This document shows, one piece after another, positions 16,665 through 25,910 of a DNA stretch of 49,258 nucleotides. Numbering within the stretch: position 1 is the first letter of the stretch; each line of letters starts with the position of its first letter. This DNA comes from Paraburkholderia bannensis NBRC 103871. Lineage in GTDB: Bacteria; Pseudomonadota; Gammaproteobacteria; Burkholderiales; Burkholderiaceae. A program made the position numbers and the translations under genes. The DNA is taken from assembly GCF_000685015.1 (NCBI RefSeq), contig NZ_BAYA01000044.1, forward strand, positions 1 through 49,258. Direction: 5' to 3'. The notes beneath the pieces are model-generated. The model had not been told where the DNA came from. It searched no databases and saw nothing but the letters and a program-made list of their open reading frames with translations.

Positions 16665-19600
16665 CTATGCTTGCGGGCCTCGCATACACCGACCGGGTGT
16701 GAATACGTGCATGCCCGCGCAATAACCCAACTCCCGATAGGCTTCCCACTGGCTGTCGGTGAAGAACTGGTCTGCCGTGGTTTGCTGAGGGAAATCGCGG
16801 TAGTTTTCCGCGTAGGTGCGCACGTCAGTGGGCAAGCCGATGCCGATGCTGGGCTTCACGTACAGCATCCAGCTTGCGCGCTCCGGCTGGTCTGAGTAAG
16901 TGATGCAGGCGAGCGCGGCGCCACGCAAACCGTCGCGCTTCAGTTCGGGAAACGAGCCAATGGCTTCCGGATCGATCGCTGTCCTGATCCAGTCCGGCAC
17001 ACGCGGCTCATTCGCCCCACGCTCGAATGCATGCCAACCAAACTGGCGGCGCGCAAGCCTCGCGCGCACCGCGCCCGGGTCAAGCCAGGTGATCGTCGCG
17101 CAGAAGTCGTAGCGCACCTGCCTCGTCAGGAGAGCTAGCGATTCGCAGGAGTAGTCGGGATCGGCGGCCGCGTCGATGGCCACGATGAACGGCAGCCGGC
17201 GGCGTATCAGTTCATAGATGCCCGTGTTGTCGAAGTGGCCGCCATCGCTCAAATACCACATGCGCGCGGATGGGCCTTCGAAATAAGCCCGCCATTCGTC
17301 GAGCAGCTTTGCCTGCAGGGTGAAGATCGACGAGGGCAACGACTTCAACCAGCGCCAGAGGCCGCGGGGATAGTGCCCAGGCCGCTCGCCCGCCGCAATC
17401 CCGCTGTTCCACCAGTAACCGATACGCACGTTCAGCAGCCCAAGCAACAGCGATTGCGCCAGTTTTGTGTTGCGGCCAAGACCAGTCAATGCGGCCGCGC
17501 CGGAAATCGCCATCCACTGCCCCAGGCTCAGGCGTTCGACATTGACTTGCGCGCCGTCCGACCTTGCGAGCGCGTGAAAAGCGTTCGGATCGGGCTCCAC
17601 GCGCACCGCGCTGACGGGCGCGACACGCACCGGCGTCGTTTTCGTGTCGCGCGCGCCCCAGAGCGCGTGAAAGCGCCTGCCCACGCTAATGCCAGCGGGC
17701 CCGACACTCATCGGCATGCCTTTGTCGTCGCGCAGCTGGTTGCCGGAAAGCGGGTCGACCGTATTATTCAGGCACGCGCACACCAGATGCAGCGGGCCGC
17801 CGTGGGTTTCGGGATGATATTCGTCGAAGAAGACATCGTCGCCCAGGTCGCTCACGCCGACCGGCACAGGCTTGCTGGTGCCGGGCGGATTCACGCGCGC
17901 ATCGTTGGACGCGCCCAGCCAGGTTCGCACGAGTTTCTGCGCGTAGCTCTGTTGCAGGGAAGACAGATTGAGAAAAAGCAGCACACGGCCTTTCACCGCC
18001 GAAATCAGCAAAGCCGCCACCACGCAAAAGCGCGCCGTGACCGAGTCGAGCCTGAACGCCAGATAAGCGAGCAGATCGAGAAACAGAAACAGCACGGCTG
18101 CCAGGGCGAACGCAACGATCGCGAGCGCAATCTCCTGCACGAGGCCTCCCGCAAGGGTCTTGCCCGCATCCGTCGCGCTCGCCGCGGCCGTGCTCGCCTG
18201 ACGCTTCAAGACGCTCGCCACGATTGCCCTGAGCAGCGCCAGAACCGGCGCGACGCCCGCCATGAACCAGCCGATCGCCCGCGATCCATGCACCGGAAGA
18301 TCCTGCGTGTGTGTGTCGATCACCCCGGCGAGCGTATCGATCGCCACGAACAGCACGGTCACGATGAAGCCGAACAGCGCCGCGCCCAGCAGCCGGGTCA
18401 GTCGGTTGCGAATGACGATCGTGCCGCCTTCGGGCTGCGCCGTGCCGGGATTGATGGGCGGCCCACCCGTGCCGGGCGCCGCCGGGCTGGCGATGAACAG
18501 GCCGGCCGCCTGCTGCTCGAACCAGGCAAGCAGCAGCACGCCTAGCGCCAGGGCGCTCCAGATTTCGATGTCGGGCAGCGTCAGCCCGTAGATCGCGCAC
18601 CCGAGCATCACGATCCACAGGATGAAAGGCATCCACGAGCGCCAGTCGCCATTCGGGCGGCGCCGCATGGTCAGCCAGTAGCCGATGGAAGGCGGCAGCA
18701 CGCCGATCACAAAGAGCCACGGCGGCAGCCACCACCAGGCCGACAGTGTCAGGCCATACCATTGCGGCGGCGCGCGCTCGCACACCAGCGAGAGAAAGCT
18801 GAACGCCGAACAGTCGAGCACGAACCAGTGCAGTGCGCCCAGCGCGCCAAACAACAGCGCACCGATCCAGACGTGTACTGCCGCGAGGTTACGCAGAATG
18901 ACGGCAACGTCGAATAACGTATCGTGACGGCCGCCGCCTGCAAGATATTGCGCGTTGTAGCGCAGCCACTGGATCGTCGACGAGGCCAGATTCGTGAGCG
19001 TACGCTCGACGCGTTCGGCCGGCGCCTGGCGATCCTCGGTGGGCATCTGCGTATAGAGCTTGCCGAGAAACGAAGCGACATAGCCGCCGCCGGATACCGA
19101 CGACATGAAGTCGATATCACGCAGGCGTCGCGTTTTCGCGAGCGCCTGAAGAACGCCAAGACAGAACGTGGCGCTGCGCACGCCCCCGCCGGACAACGCG
19201 AGTCCAACCGCATCGTCCGGCAAGCGCGCCGGGTCTGCGTTGGCCGGTTCCTGCCATTCGGGCCGCGCCAGGCGACGGCGCTCACGCACCGCGCGCGCTT
19301 CCACGCTCTCTACTGCACGCGGGTAGCTCGGCGAGTCGGCCAGCAGTACATCGGCGGCCTTTTCGCTGATCATGAAAGTCGGTGTCACGATGAAATAGCC
19401 GGGAATCTGCGGAAAAACCGACGTGTCGACGATTCGCAGACCCTCTACCCCATGCACGCGAAAATGGCTGTCCACCACGGCGAAGCGATCCTGGAGTTCA
19501 TGCGGATCGGCGCGCCAGGGATCGTGACCAATCCGGCAAGTGCCGCACGCGTGATGCCCCCAGGCTTCGTCCTTGATCCACTGACGCATCGCTGGCGAAC

Positions 19601-21482
19601 AATCGGGCTTGTCCAGACCCGGCTGAACCTCGTCGCTCAACGCAGCCACGCGGCGATTGATTTCACGCATGCGCTTGATCGCGTAGCACAGCGCATCCAC
19701 ATCGTCATCGCAGTCCTGCGCGCCCTCGCGGGTATCGTCGAACGAGTGAAAGTTGATTTCCGGCGTCTCGAACGGATTCGCGCTACGCAGCGTGATCGTG
19801 CCGTTGTTGTTATTGGTGTAAGCCTTGAGAATCACCCAGCTCCATAAATTGCGGGTCTTTTCATGCGACGTCATGCTCCGGCATAGCAACTGCTTCGAAT
19901 AATCCCAGTAGTAGCCGCGAAACGCGGCCGGCAGGCCGAACACGAACAGATCCGGGTCGCTGCGCATGCGCGCGCCGTTGGTGGACGACATCATCATGGC
20001 GAGCGCGCCACCGTTGGTCGAATACAGTCCGCTCTGGTCGGCGAGCCACTGGCGCAGCATGGGATCCGCAGCATCGCCGGGATCGAAACTCGCGCCATCG
20101 AGCGTCGAAAACGGCGCGTTCGCCTCGCTGATCACGCTGACTTCATAGCGATCCTGAAGATTCTGGCCGACGCCCGGCAAGTGGACGACAGGCGCAACCG
20201 GCGCTCCGTCGCGGCCGCACGGCCCCTTGACGATGGCGCCCAGCTTCGCCGCATCGCCAATGCCGCTGAGCATCAGCAATTGCGGTGTGTTGAACGCGCC
20301 GCCGCAGACGATCACCTCGCGGCGGGCGAATACCTGTTGGGTGTCGGACGCAGCATTGTTGTCGGCGCACTTCGGGCTCGCCGCGTAAAGCCAGGGGCCG
20401 ATGCGCACCTCCACGCCGATCGCTCGCGGCACGTCGCTGCCGCGCTTCTCGAACACAATCCGCATAACATGCGCCGGGTTCAGGATCACGAGCCGATCCG
20501 GGAATTCGTCCCTGACATTGAGCAGATGGTCGCGCAGACCGCAGCGGCGCTTGCCGTCGGTGCCAATCGAAATCAGCGAAACATGGGCGCGGCTCTGAAT
20601 ATCCGGCGAGCGGACATTGGGGTCGAGGAACTGAAGGATCTGAAAGCGCGCCAGCGCCGGGACGAACATCGACGCCGCGTTGCGATTCGCCAGCGACGCA
20701 AACAGCACGTCCTTGATCACGCTGAGGAACGTCTTGTCGCCTCGCGCGATGGCGGCAATCACGAACGGGTCGATGAAACTTGTTTTCTGCCAGCCTGCGC
20801 TCCCGTGGCCGCCGGGATCGAGCTGGCCACGCGGATCGAGCGCGCGTGCCGACCACGCCAGAAAGCGGAACAGCAGTCCCAGCGTCTTGCCCGCGAAGCT
20901 GCGATAGGCCGCGTAGTAAAGGCAATTCTCGATCTTGGCGAAATAGCCCTGCATGTTCTGCGACCGCCAGGAATCATCGCCAGTGAATTGCGCAATATGA
21001 TCCCAGTCGGCGTCATTCGGGCGAATGATGATCATGGCGTGATGCGACGTGCAGCCGCCAATGGCTGCCGCGCGCGGATAAAAAATACCGCCCTGTTGCC
21101 CCCCTTCTGTCACCGAAGGATCCATCGCACCGTTGTATTTCGAATCCTCCTGTTGGCGCGCGGTATTCGTATAGTGGCGCACCGAGAATTCCCAGCTCAT
21201 GTCCGGGTCTTCAGTCGCCCGTGCATGAAACGCGGGCACCGCGTAGACCTGGCGCATGGGCTGCTGCGCGAGGTCGGGCGCACCGCGCGTCATCGGCTGC
21301 GCCTGTGCGCCGTGCTGCGCTACGGCGGGATCGTTGCCGGCCTCGATCAACAGGACGCGGCACCCGTTTAGCGCCAGCCGCGCGGCGAGCGGCCCTCCAC
21401 CCGCACCCGAACCCACAATCACGTAGTCGAAGGGCGTCGTGTCCGGATCTCTGGCTTGCCACAGCGGGTCATCGGGATTCAT
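16665..21482 (-). CDS. GMC flavin oxidoreductase fused to membrane-spanning patatin-like phospholipase
   Basis: 1605 residues. Residues 18-715 form a GMC oxidoreductase: FAD motif VIVGSGAGGG (21-30) and LLIEAG; IGGCTSHH (141-148); substrate-side CGGAFNTPQLLMLSGIG (393-409); C-terminal WGHHACGTCRIG (641-652). The usual second catalytic Asn/His motif is replaced by IPGYFIVTPTF. Residues 757-1470 are patatin-like: oxyanion GGGVRS (765-770), nucleophile Ser797 in SVSGG (normally GxSxG), and catalytic Asp1413 in LSDGGHFDN. About eight membrane helices (860-1170) separate Ser and Asp. It presumably releases a lipid or ester product and oxidises an alcohol, with electrons going to the cytochrome encoded 28 bases upstream. 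No signal peptide is visible. The start has GGAG 6 bases upstream. No frameshift or internal stop suggests the fusion is an artefact. Confidence 0.85.
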   Translation of the reverse strand: MNPDDPLWQARDPDTTPFDYVIVGSGAGGGPLAARLALNGCRVLLIEAGNDPAVAQHGAQAQPMTRGAPDLAQQPMRQVYAVPAFHARATEDPDMSWEFSVRHYTNTARQQEDSKYNGAMDPSVTEGGQQGGIFYPRAAAIGGCTSHHAMIIIRPNDADWDHIAQFTGDDSWRSQNMQGYFAKIENCLYYAAYRSFAGKTLGLLFRFLAWSARALDPRGQLDPGGHGSAGWQKTSFIDPFVIAAIARGDKTFLSVIKDVLFASLANRNAASMFVPALARFQILQFLDPNVRSPDIQSRAHVSLISIGTDGKRRCGLRDHLLNVRDEFPDRLVILNPAHVMRIVFEKRGSDVPRAIGVEVRIGPWLYAASPKCADNNAASDTQQVFARREVIVCGGAFNTPQLLMLSGIGDAAKLGAIVKGPCGRDGAPVAPVVHLPGVGQNLQDRYEVSVISEANAPFSTLDGASFDPGDAADPMLRQWLADQSGLYSTNGGALAMMMSSTNGARMRSDPDLFVFGLPAAFRGYYWDYSKQLLCRSMTSHEKTRNLWSWVILKAYTNNNNGTITLRSANPFETPEINFHSFDDTREGAQDCDDDVDALCYAIKRMREINRRVAALSDEVQPGLDKPDCSPAMRQWIKDEAWGHHACGTCRIGHDPWRADPHELQDRFAVVDSHFRVHGVEGLRIVDTSVFPQIPGYFIVTPTFMISEKAADVLLADSPSYPRAVESVEARAVRERRRLARPEWQEPANADPARLPDDAVGLALSGGGVRSATFCLGVLQALAKTRRLRDIDFMSSVSGGGYVASFLGKLYTQMPTEDRQAPAERVERTLTNLASSTIQWLRYNAQYLAGGGRHDTLFDVAVILRNLAAVHVWIGALLFGALGALHWFVLDCSAFSFLSLVCERAPPQWYGLTLSAWWWLPPWLFVIGVLPPSIGYWLTMRRRPNGDWRSWMPFILWIVMLGCAIYGLTLPDIEIWSALALGVLLLAWFEQQAAGLFIASPAAPGTGGPPINPGTAQPEGGTIVIRNRLTRLLGAALFGFIVTVLFVAIDTLAGVIDTHTQDLPVHGSRAIGWFMAGVAPVLALLRAIVASVLKRQASTAAASATDAGKTLAGGLVQEIALAIVAFALAAVLFLFLDLLAYLAFRLDSVTARFCVVAALLISAVKGRVLLFLNLSSLQQSYAQKLVRTWLGASNDARVNPPGTSKPVPVGVSDLGDDVFFDEYHPETHGGPLHLVCACLNNTVDPLSGNQLRDDKGMPMSVGPAGISVGRRFHALWGARDTKTTPVRVAPVSAVRVEPDPNAFHALARSDGAQVNVERLSLGQWMAISGAAALTGLGRNTKLAQSLLLGLLNVRIGYWWNSGIAAGERPGHYPRGLWRWLKSLPSSIFTLQAKLLDEWRAYFEGPSARMWYLSDGGHFDNTGIYELIRRRLPFIVAIDAAADPDYSCESLALLTRQVRYDFCATITWLDPGAVRARLARRQFGWHAFERGANEPRVPDWIRTAIDPEAIGSFPELKRDGLRGAALACITYSDQPERASWMLYVKPSIGIGLPTDVRTYAENYRDFPQQTTADQFFTDSQWEAYRELGYCAGMHVFTPGRCMRGPQA

Positions 21483-21510
21483 CGCGGCTCCGGTGGACGA
21501 AGGTGACAGG

Positions 21511-24500
21511 TCAGAGCGTTTCGAGGAAGGCCTTCAACTGTCGCTTTTCACTATCGCTCAGCGACTCGCCGAACCAGTGGCCGCGATCCAGCACGAAGTC
21601 GGGGCACTTGCTCGCCTTGAGCAGCGCCGGCCCGGCTTCCTGCTGGAACTCGTCGAGCGCCTTGAAACTGCCGTCCTTCGGGTCGTCGCGACGCACCAGC
21701 AATACCCCGCGCGTAAGCGCCGTCACCGCATTGATGAGATCCACGGTGGGCGCATCCGGATTGATGTTCATGAGGAGATTGACCGGTGTGCCGCGCGGGA
21801 TAGGGCCGATATTGATCCCAGCAAGACGGCCGTCGAGGAACGCCTTGCCCACGCCGCCCATGACGACGAACACCACCGCGCTTGCAGCGAAAAACACGCG
21901 CGCGCAACGCAACGCATTGGGAAAACGGAAGAACGCCACCACGAGGCCGAGCAAGACGAGAGGAATGAGCCATAGCCACGGGTAGATCGTGTCCACGCCC
22001 GACACGCGCAGCAGCGTCGCCAGCAACGCCACGAGCAGAGCGAGCAAGCCGCCTGCGAGGCGCGGCTGCCCCACGAAAATCAGGATCACGGCAATCAGCG
22101 CGAGCAACAGCCAGACGTAGAGGAACAGGAACGACGTCCAGCGCTCACCCAGCACGCCGGTGATCAGCGGCTTGATAAAGCGTGGCGCAAAGTCGATATA
22201 CGAATCCTTCGTCGTCCTGTAGATAAAACCGACGTCCCTGAATCCACGTCGATCGGCCACGCCTGCAGCCGCGAACGATTGCCGGAAATCGCCGCGCAAC
22301 GCACTGCATTCCATGCTTGGGTCGGTGGGATTCTCGTGACAGAACGCCTCTTTTTCCGCGGGATAAACATTCACCTGCCGCGCGGCGCCCTGCGCCAGCA
22401 CGCCGATAACAGCACGTTTGCTATTGTCGAGCAGCTTGTCGATTGCGTCGTCGTACGCCTTGAGCCGTCCGTCCACCGACGGATCACGGTTATAAAGACC
22501 GAGCGAATTGTTGTGCAGCAAGGGCGCCGTCGCCCATACGCTGACAAGCGACGCTGGCCGGTAGTAACCCGGCCCACCGCCCGGCGGCGCATATTCGTCG
22601 TTGTTGCCCCACCTGTCGACGGCGCCCGTATCCTTGAAGGGATTGAAGAAGTGAACCAGTCCAACCGCCGGCAGCGACTTGTACGTCTGCGACGAGAAAT
22701 TGCCCCAGACCTGGCCACGCATCGCGTTGGTGCCCACCGCACGCTGCGAATTGCTGCCGACAAGGGTGATCGGTATGCGTACGTCTGTCGAAAGATAGTT
22801 ATTCTTTTCGAAAAAGTCCTGCCCGCCATCCGGCTGTGCCGCTATATATTTTTCAAGCCGATCCACATAGGCTAGCCAGGGCCCGCTCAACTTGAATGCA
22901 TCCCAATCGGCGAAATCCATCGGCAGCGTGATACCGCCCTGGGCGCTCGCGTTTGCAGTACGCCAGTTGCGCGAAAACGTGATGGGCAAATTGGGAGGCT
23001 GCTTGCTCGAATGGCAAATCGCGCAATTGCGAATGAACACCTCGCGGCCCTTGTCGCTATCGACCTTGTTGGCGTTGATTCGCGCGAGACCTTCGGCGGT
23101 CGAGGCGAGCTTCATTGGCTGGGCAACCGTCGCGCCGGATTGCGTGACGTAGGTGAAGAAGTTCTCCAGCTCCTCCACCCGGAAGTGCTCGGTCGCGTTC
23201 CAGTAGACCGACCGCGCCTTGATCGTCGAAAGATCGAATGGCCGCTGCGGCGCAAAGCCAATGATCGTGTTCTGCACCCTGCGCCATTGTTCCGAATAAG
23301 CGCCGATGTTCAAATAAACCCGCAATAGCGCGCCTTCAATGCCGATGCTGTCCGCGCCATCGAGCAAGACGCGCGGCGTGTGGCGCGGGTCGAGCGTGAA
23401 AAGCGGCTTGTCCTCGATGCCGCGCATCATCAGGTTGCTCCTGCTTTGCGCCTCCGGCGGATTGACGGCGGCGCGGGCAAGGCGCGCATTCACTTCAAAA
23501 ATGGCGTTGATCGTGTTGGGGTTATTGATGTGGTCTGTTGCCACAAGCGACGTGTCGATCGTCCCGGGTTGCTGGCTCGCCACGAATTGCCAGAGAAAGC
23601 TATCCGGCGTTTTCAGGTTCGTAAAAGCGTTCGATGGCAGCCAGTACTGGTTACCGATCATGCTCGACATATCGCCCCACTCGGGATGCTCTGCATCCTT
23701 TGGCGGGGCGAGTGGATGCGGGCCGACATGACAGAACGCGCATGCCATGCTGACGCGAAATGGCCGCACAAGTAAGGGATCGGCGTGAAATTCAGCATCC
23801 CGAGGATCGGTCGAATAGTATCTTTTGCCCTGGTCGCTGACTACCTGCTCGTTCCAGTGTTCGCGTGCTTTCGCCGCGGCCGCCGACTTGCCAAAGAAAT
23901 CCGGATTCGGAAAGAGCCGCAAGCCGACAACGCCGGAGGGGTAACCATAGATTAGCGGGTCGACGCCATCGTCACCGAGTTGCGCGATGGCCTGGTCATA
24001 GAGCGCCTGGTCGCCAATTTCGAAGAACGTCGTGTGATCGTGCGCCGCGCCCTTTGGCATGTTCGGGCGCACCACGGGCTTTCCGTCTGCATCGACATCA
24101 TTGCCTGGCGCGCGCATCTTGATCTTGTCGCCGTCCGGGCCGTCGATGTAGAGACCCAGCCCGGTCAATGGCGTGTCGCGCTCAACCATGCCGGGCTGAT
24201 TGATCAAGCCACCGTCCCTGAAACGATGCGCCCGTTTCTTCGAGTCCAGCAAGACGAGAAAGTCGGCGATGCCGTAGCCGTTCTCCTGCACCCAGCCCCA
24301 GAACGCTTCATTGCCCTCGCCCCACAGCATCCAGGTATTCTGCCCCATGATGGCGGAACGGGCGGTCTTCGGAACGGTGTGACCGTCGAACCAGTCCATG
24401 GGGCGCAGCATCGAATCGCCGCCCACAGTGACCTTGTCGACCTCGCTGAAAATGTTGCGTGGCTCGGTCGGAAAACACTGTTCGTTACGGGGGTACAGGC

Positions 24501-24828
24501 GCACACCCCCTGCGGTTTGCGTGGCCGCCGCTTCATCGGGGGGCGCGTTCTTTTCGACCTCGCCGGGAGGCGGGACGTCCTTCGAGAGCGTCGGTGCGAT
24601 TGCTGCCGCCGGATAGCGTTTGATCGCATTCGCCAGCTCGGTTTCATTGCTGTCGCACGTCGCGCTGGCAGTTGATGACGCGGGCGTGCACGCATCCGCG
24701 GCATGGGCGGCTCTCCCCATCAACAGGCAGAACGCGACCATCAACACGCTGGCGATCAGTGAATGCGAAGACCTATGGCGCCACACCGGCACAGGCCTTT
24801 CGCTTCCTGGAATGAGCAGTGAATGCAC
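21511..24828 (-). CDS. di-heme cytochrome c (peroxidase/RoxA-like) with membrane anchor
   Basis: 1105 residues from the GTG at 24828, chosen because GGAGGGG lies 5 bases upstream; a TTG at 24867 would add 13 residues but has no such site. A signal sequence runs to about residue 44 (...MGRAAHAAD). Two c-heme sites are visible: CAFCH (363-367) and CAICH (602-606). The segment with HNNSLGLYNRDPSVDGRL resembles the C-terminal core of di-heme cytochrome c peroxidase-like proteins such as RoxA. Four membrane helices follow (about 890-1000), and a soluble tail ends in CPDFVLDRGHWFGE. It should be periplasmic and membrane-anchored, a natural electron acceptor for a dehydrogenase. The GMC-patatin gene follows after 28 bases, so the two form one operon. 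A rubber-oxygenase-like enzymatic role cannot be excluded. Confidence 0.8.
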   Translation of the reverse strand: MHSLLIPGSERPVPVWRHRSSHSLIASVLMVAFCLLMGRAAHAADACTPASSTASATCDSNETELANAIKRYPAAAIAPTLSKDVPPPGEVEKNAPPDEAAATQTAGGVRLYPRNEQCFPTEPRNIFSEVDKVTVGGDSMLRPMDWFDGHTVPKTARSAIMGQNTWMLWGEGNEAFWGWVQENGYGIADFLVLLDSKKRAHRFRDGGLINQPGMVERDTPLTGLGLYIDGPDGDKIKMRAPGNDVDADGKPVVRPNMPKGAAHDHTTFFEIGDQALYDQAIAQLGDDGVDPLIYGYPSGVVGLRLFPNPDFFGKSAAAAKAREHWNEQVVSDQGKRYYSTDPRDAEFHADPLLVRPFRVSMACAFCHVGPHPLAPPKDAEHPEWGDMSSMIGNQYWLPSNAFTNLKTPDSFLWQFVASQQPGTIDTSLVATDHINNPNTINAIFEVNARLARAAVNPPEAQSRSNLMMRGIEDKPLFTLDPRHTPRVLLDGADSIGIEGALLRVYLNIGAYSEQWRRVQNTIIGFAPQRPFDLSTIKARSVYWNATEHFRVEELENFFTYVTQSGATVAQPMKLASTAEGLARINANKVDSDKGREVFIRNCAICHSSKQPPNLPITFSRNWRTANASAQGGITLPMDFADWDAFKLSGPWLAYVDRLEKYIAAQPDGGQDFFEKNNYLSTDVRIPITLVGSNSQRAVGTNAMRGQVWGNFSSQTYKSLPAVGLVHFFNPFKDTGAVDRWGNNDEYAPPGGGPGYYRPASLVSVWATAPLLHNNSLGLYNRDPSVDGRLKAYDDAIDKLLDNSKRAVIGVLAQGAARQVNVYPAEKEAFCHENPTDPSMECSALRGDFRQSFAAAGVADRRGFRDVGFIYRTTKDSYIDFAPRFIKPLITGVLGERWTSFLFLYVWLLLALIAVILIFVGQPRLAGGLLALLVALLATLLRVSGVDTIYPWLWLIPLVLLGLVVAFFRFPNALRCARVFFAASAVVFVVMGGVGKAFLDGRLAGINIGPIPRGTPVNLLMNINPDAPTVDLINAVTALTRGVLLVRRDDPKDGSFKALDEFQQEAGPALLKASKCPDFVLDRGHWFGESLSDSEKRQLKAFLETL

Positions 24829-25023
24829 GATCACCCCTCCACCGAAGGTGCGAAACCCAAAGTGCAATGGCGACCACGTAGCACTCGCAATGCGAGGTGC
24901 TATTGCGCGCAGCCAGCATCGCCTGGCGGCATTCTCAAACGTTCTTTAACGCGGCTCGATAGTTTGCGATCGTACAGGTTCGTGTATTGGCTTCATTTAC
25001 ACAAGCCATTCAACGGTCAGGAC

Positions 25024-25051
25024 AATATAGGCGACAGCCGAAGAATGTCAA
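25024..25051 (-). promoter_or_regulatory. sigma-70 promoter for cytochrome/GMC-patatin operon
   Basis: On the minus strand TTGACA (25046..25051), a 16-base spacer, and TATATT (25024..25029). The expected transcription start is about 190 bases upstream of the GTG at 24828, giving a long leader. Confidence 0.6.
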
Positions 25052-25080
25052 TTTTCCTGTACCGGTTTGCAATCCTCTTG

Positions 25081-25096
25081 ATGTTTCTAGAAACAT
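25081..25096. promoter_or_regulatory. perfect 16-bp palindrome, operator candidate
   Basis: ATGTTTCTAGAAACAT is completely self-complementary and lies 29 bases upstream of the -35 box of the cytochrome promoter, a position suited to an activator such as the response regulator at 13948. It could also serve the plus-strand gene at 25359. Confidence 0.5.
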
Positions 25097-25358
25097 AACA
25101 AAAACCAACGACATTAATAAAACCATTGACGAGTTAATACATTGATCGATTGAAAGGCAACATCACAGAATAGAAGGGCCAAACCCGGTCTCGACAACGA
25201 AGCCGTGGCAACCCGCAGCATGCGTACTTCAACGTCATCGAATTCGTGAAAGCCATCGCATCCCCTCTTCCCGAAGACCAGAAAAAGTAACGCGACGAAT
25301 CGACTCGACCCGCAGAATCGGCGACAATAGGCGATGTCTTCGCAGGCGCGAGAAAACC

Positions 25359-25910
25359 ATGAATCGTGATGAATTCTTTTGGCTTTCAAAACGGCTTTCA
25401 CCGGCAGAGGTCTGCGCACACTTGCTAGCCCTGTCCGTCGTCGAATTCAGCTATAGCCCGAGCTTGACGGTTGCCCTTGAAATTGATGGGGCGAACGGAA
25501 GGCTCGCCGATACGGGTCGGGGAATGCGCTTGACTCCGGACTTGGGTGACACGCTCTCACACGCCGAGCGAGCACTGACCAGCTTCTACCCATGTACGCC
25601 TTCCAGTTCGCAACTGGACAGCGTACTTCGGGAACTGGTCTGGGGCGATCAGGGCTCACCGGGCCCCTCAGTCGCCAACGTCGCCTGCCAGACATTCAAG
25701 TTCACCAGCATGAGGGATCGCGAGATCTGGTCGCAGCGTTATGTCCACGGGAAACCGTTGGGCCCGGCCGAATTGCTCGGACAGACGGACATGACCGGTA
25801 CGGTCATCGAGTTTCAAACCGCCGAGCCAATCGACACGGCTGTCGTAACAACGCTGGTTGAGACACTGCGCCTGCGCGTACCGGGACTTTCGATCGCTTT
25901 TCAAGCGTAA
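25359..25910 (+). CDS. free-standing GyrB/ParE-like GHKL ATPase domain, degenerate
   Basis: 183 residues. The whole protein aligns by eye with the N-terminal ATPase domain of GyrB: strand VALEID, then DTGRGM (51-56, GyrB DDGRGI), then GSPGPSVANVACQTF (99-113, GyrB GLHGVGVSVVNALS), then QRYVHGKPLGPAELLGQTD and MTGTVIEF (GyrB IYEHGVP...EKTGTMVRF), ending at the domain end. The GyrB catalytic Glu and Mg-binding Asn of EVVDNAIDE are not conserved (here LSVVEFSYSP), and the Gly-rich lid is altered, so ATP hydrolysis is doubtful. Transducer, TOPRIM and all later gyrase domains are absent. The start ATG has only a weak ribosome-binding site. The stop overlaps the next ATG by one base (TAATG). Function unknown; a gyrase-interacting or decoy role is speculation. 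Confidence 0.65.
   Translation: MNRDEFFWLSKRLSPAEVCAHLLALSVVEFSYSPSLTVALEIDGANGRLADTGRGMRLTPDLGDTLSHAERALTSFYPCTPSSSQLDSVLRELVWGDQGSPGPSVANVACQTFKFTSMRDREIWSQRYVHGKPLGPAELLGQTDMTGTVIEFQTAEPIDTAVVTTLVETLRLRVPGLSIAFQA

Larger units (their letters stand above)
24829..25358. other. AT-rich intergenic regulatory region
   Basis: 530 bases between divergent genes (cytochrome on minus, GyrB-like on plus). It is clearly more AT-rich than the surroundings and holds a good minus-strand sigma-70 promoter (25024..25051) and a perfect 16-bp palindrome (25081..25096). I see no gene in it. Confidence 0.6.

Noticed and set aside
15156..16895. 579-codon plus-strand frame opposite the histidine kinase
   Set aside because: No domain, composition of a shadow frame; it spans two real genes.
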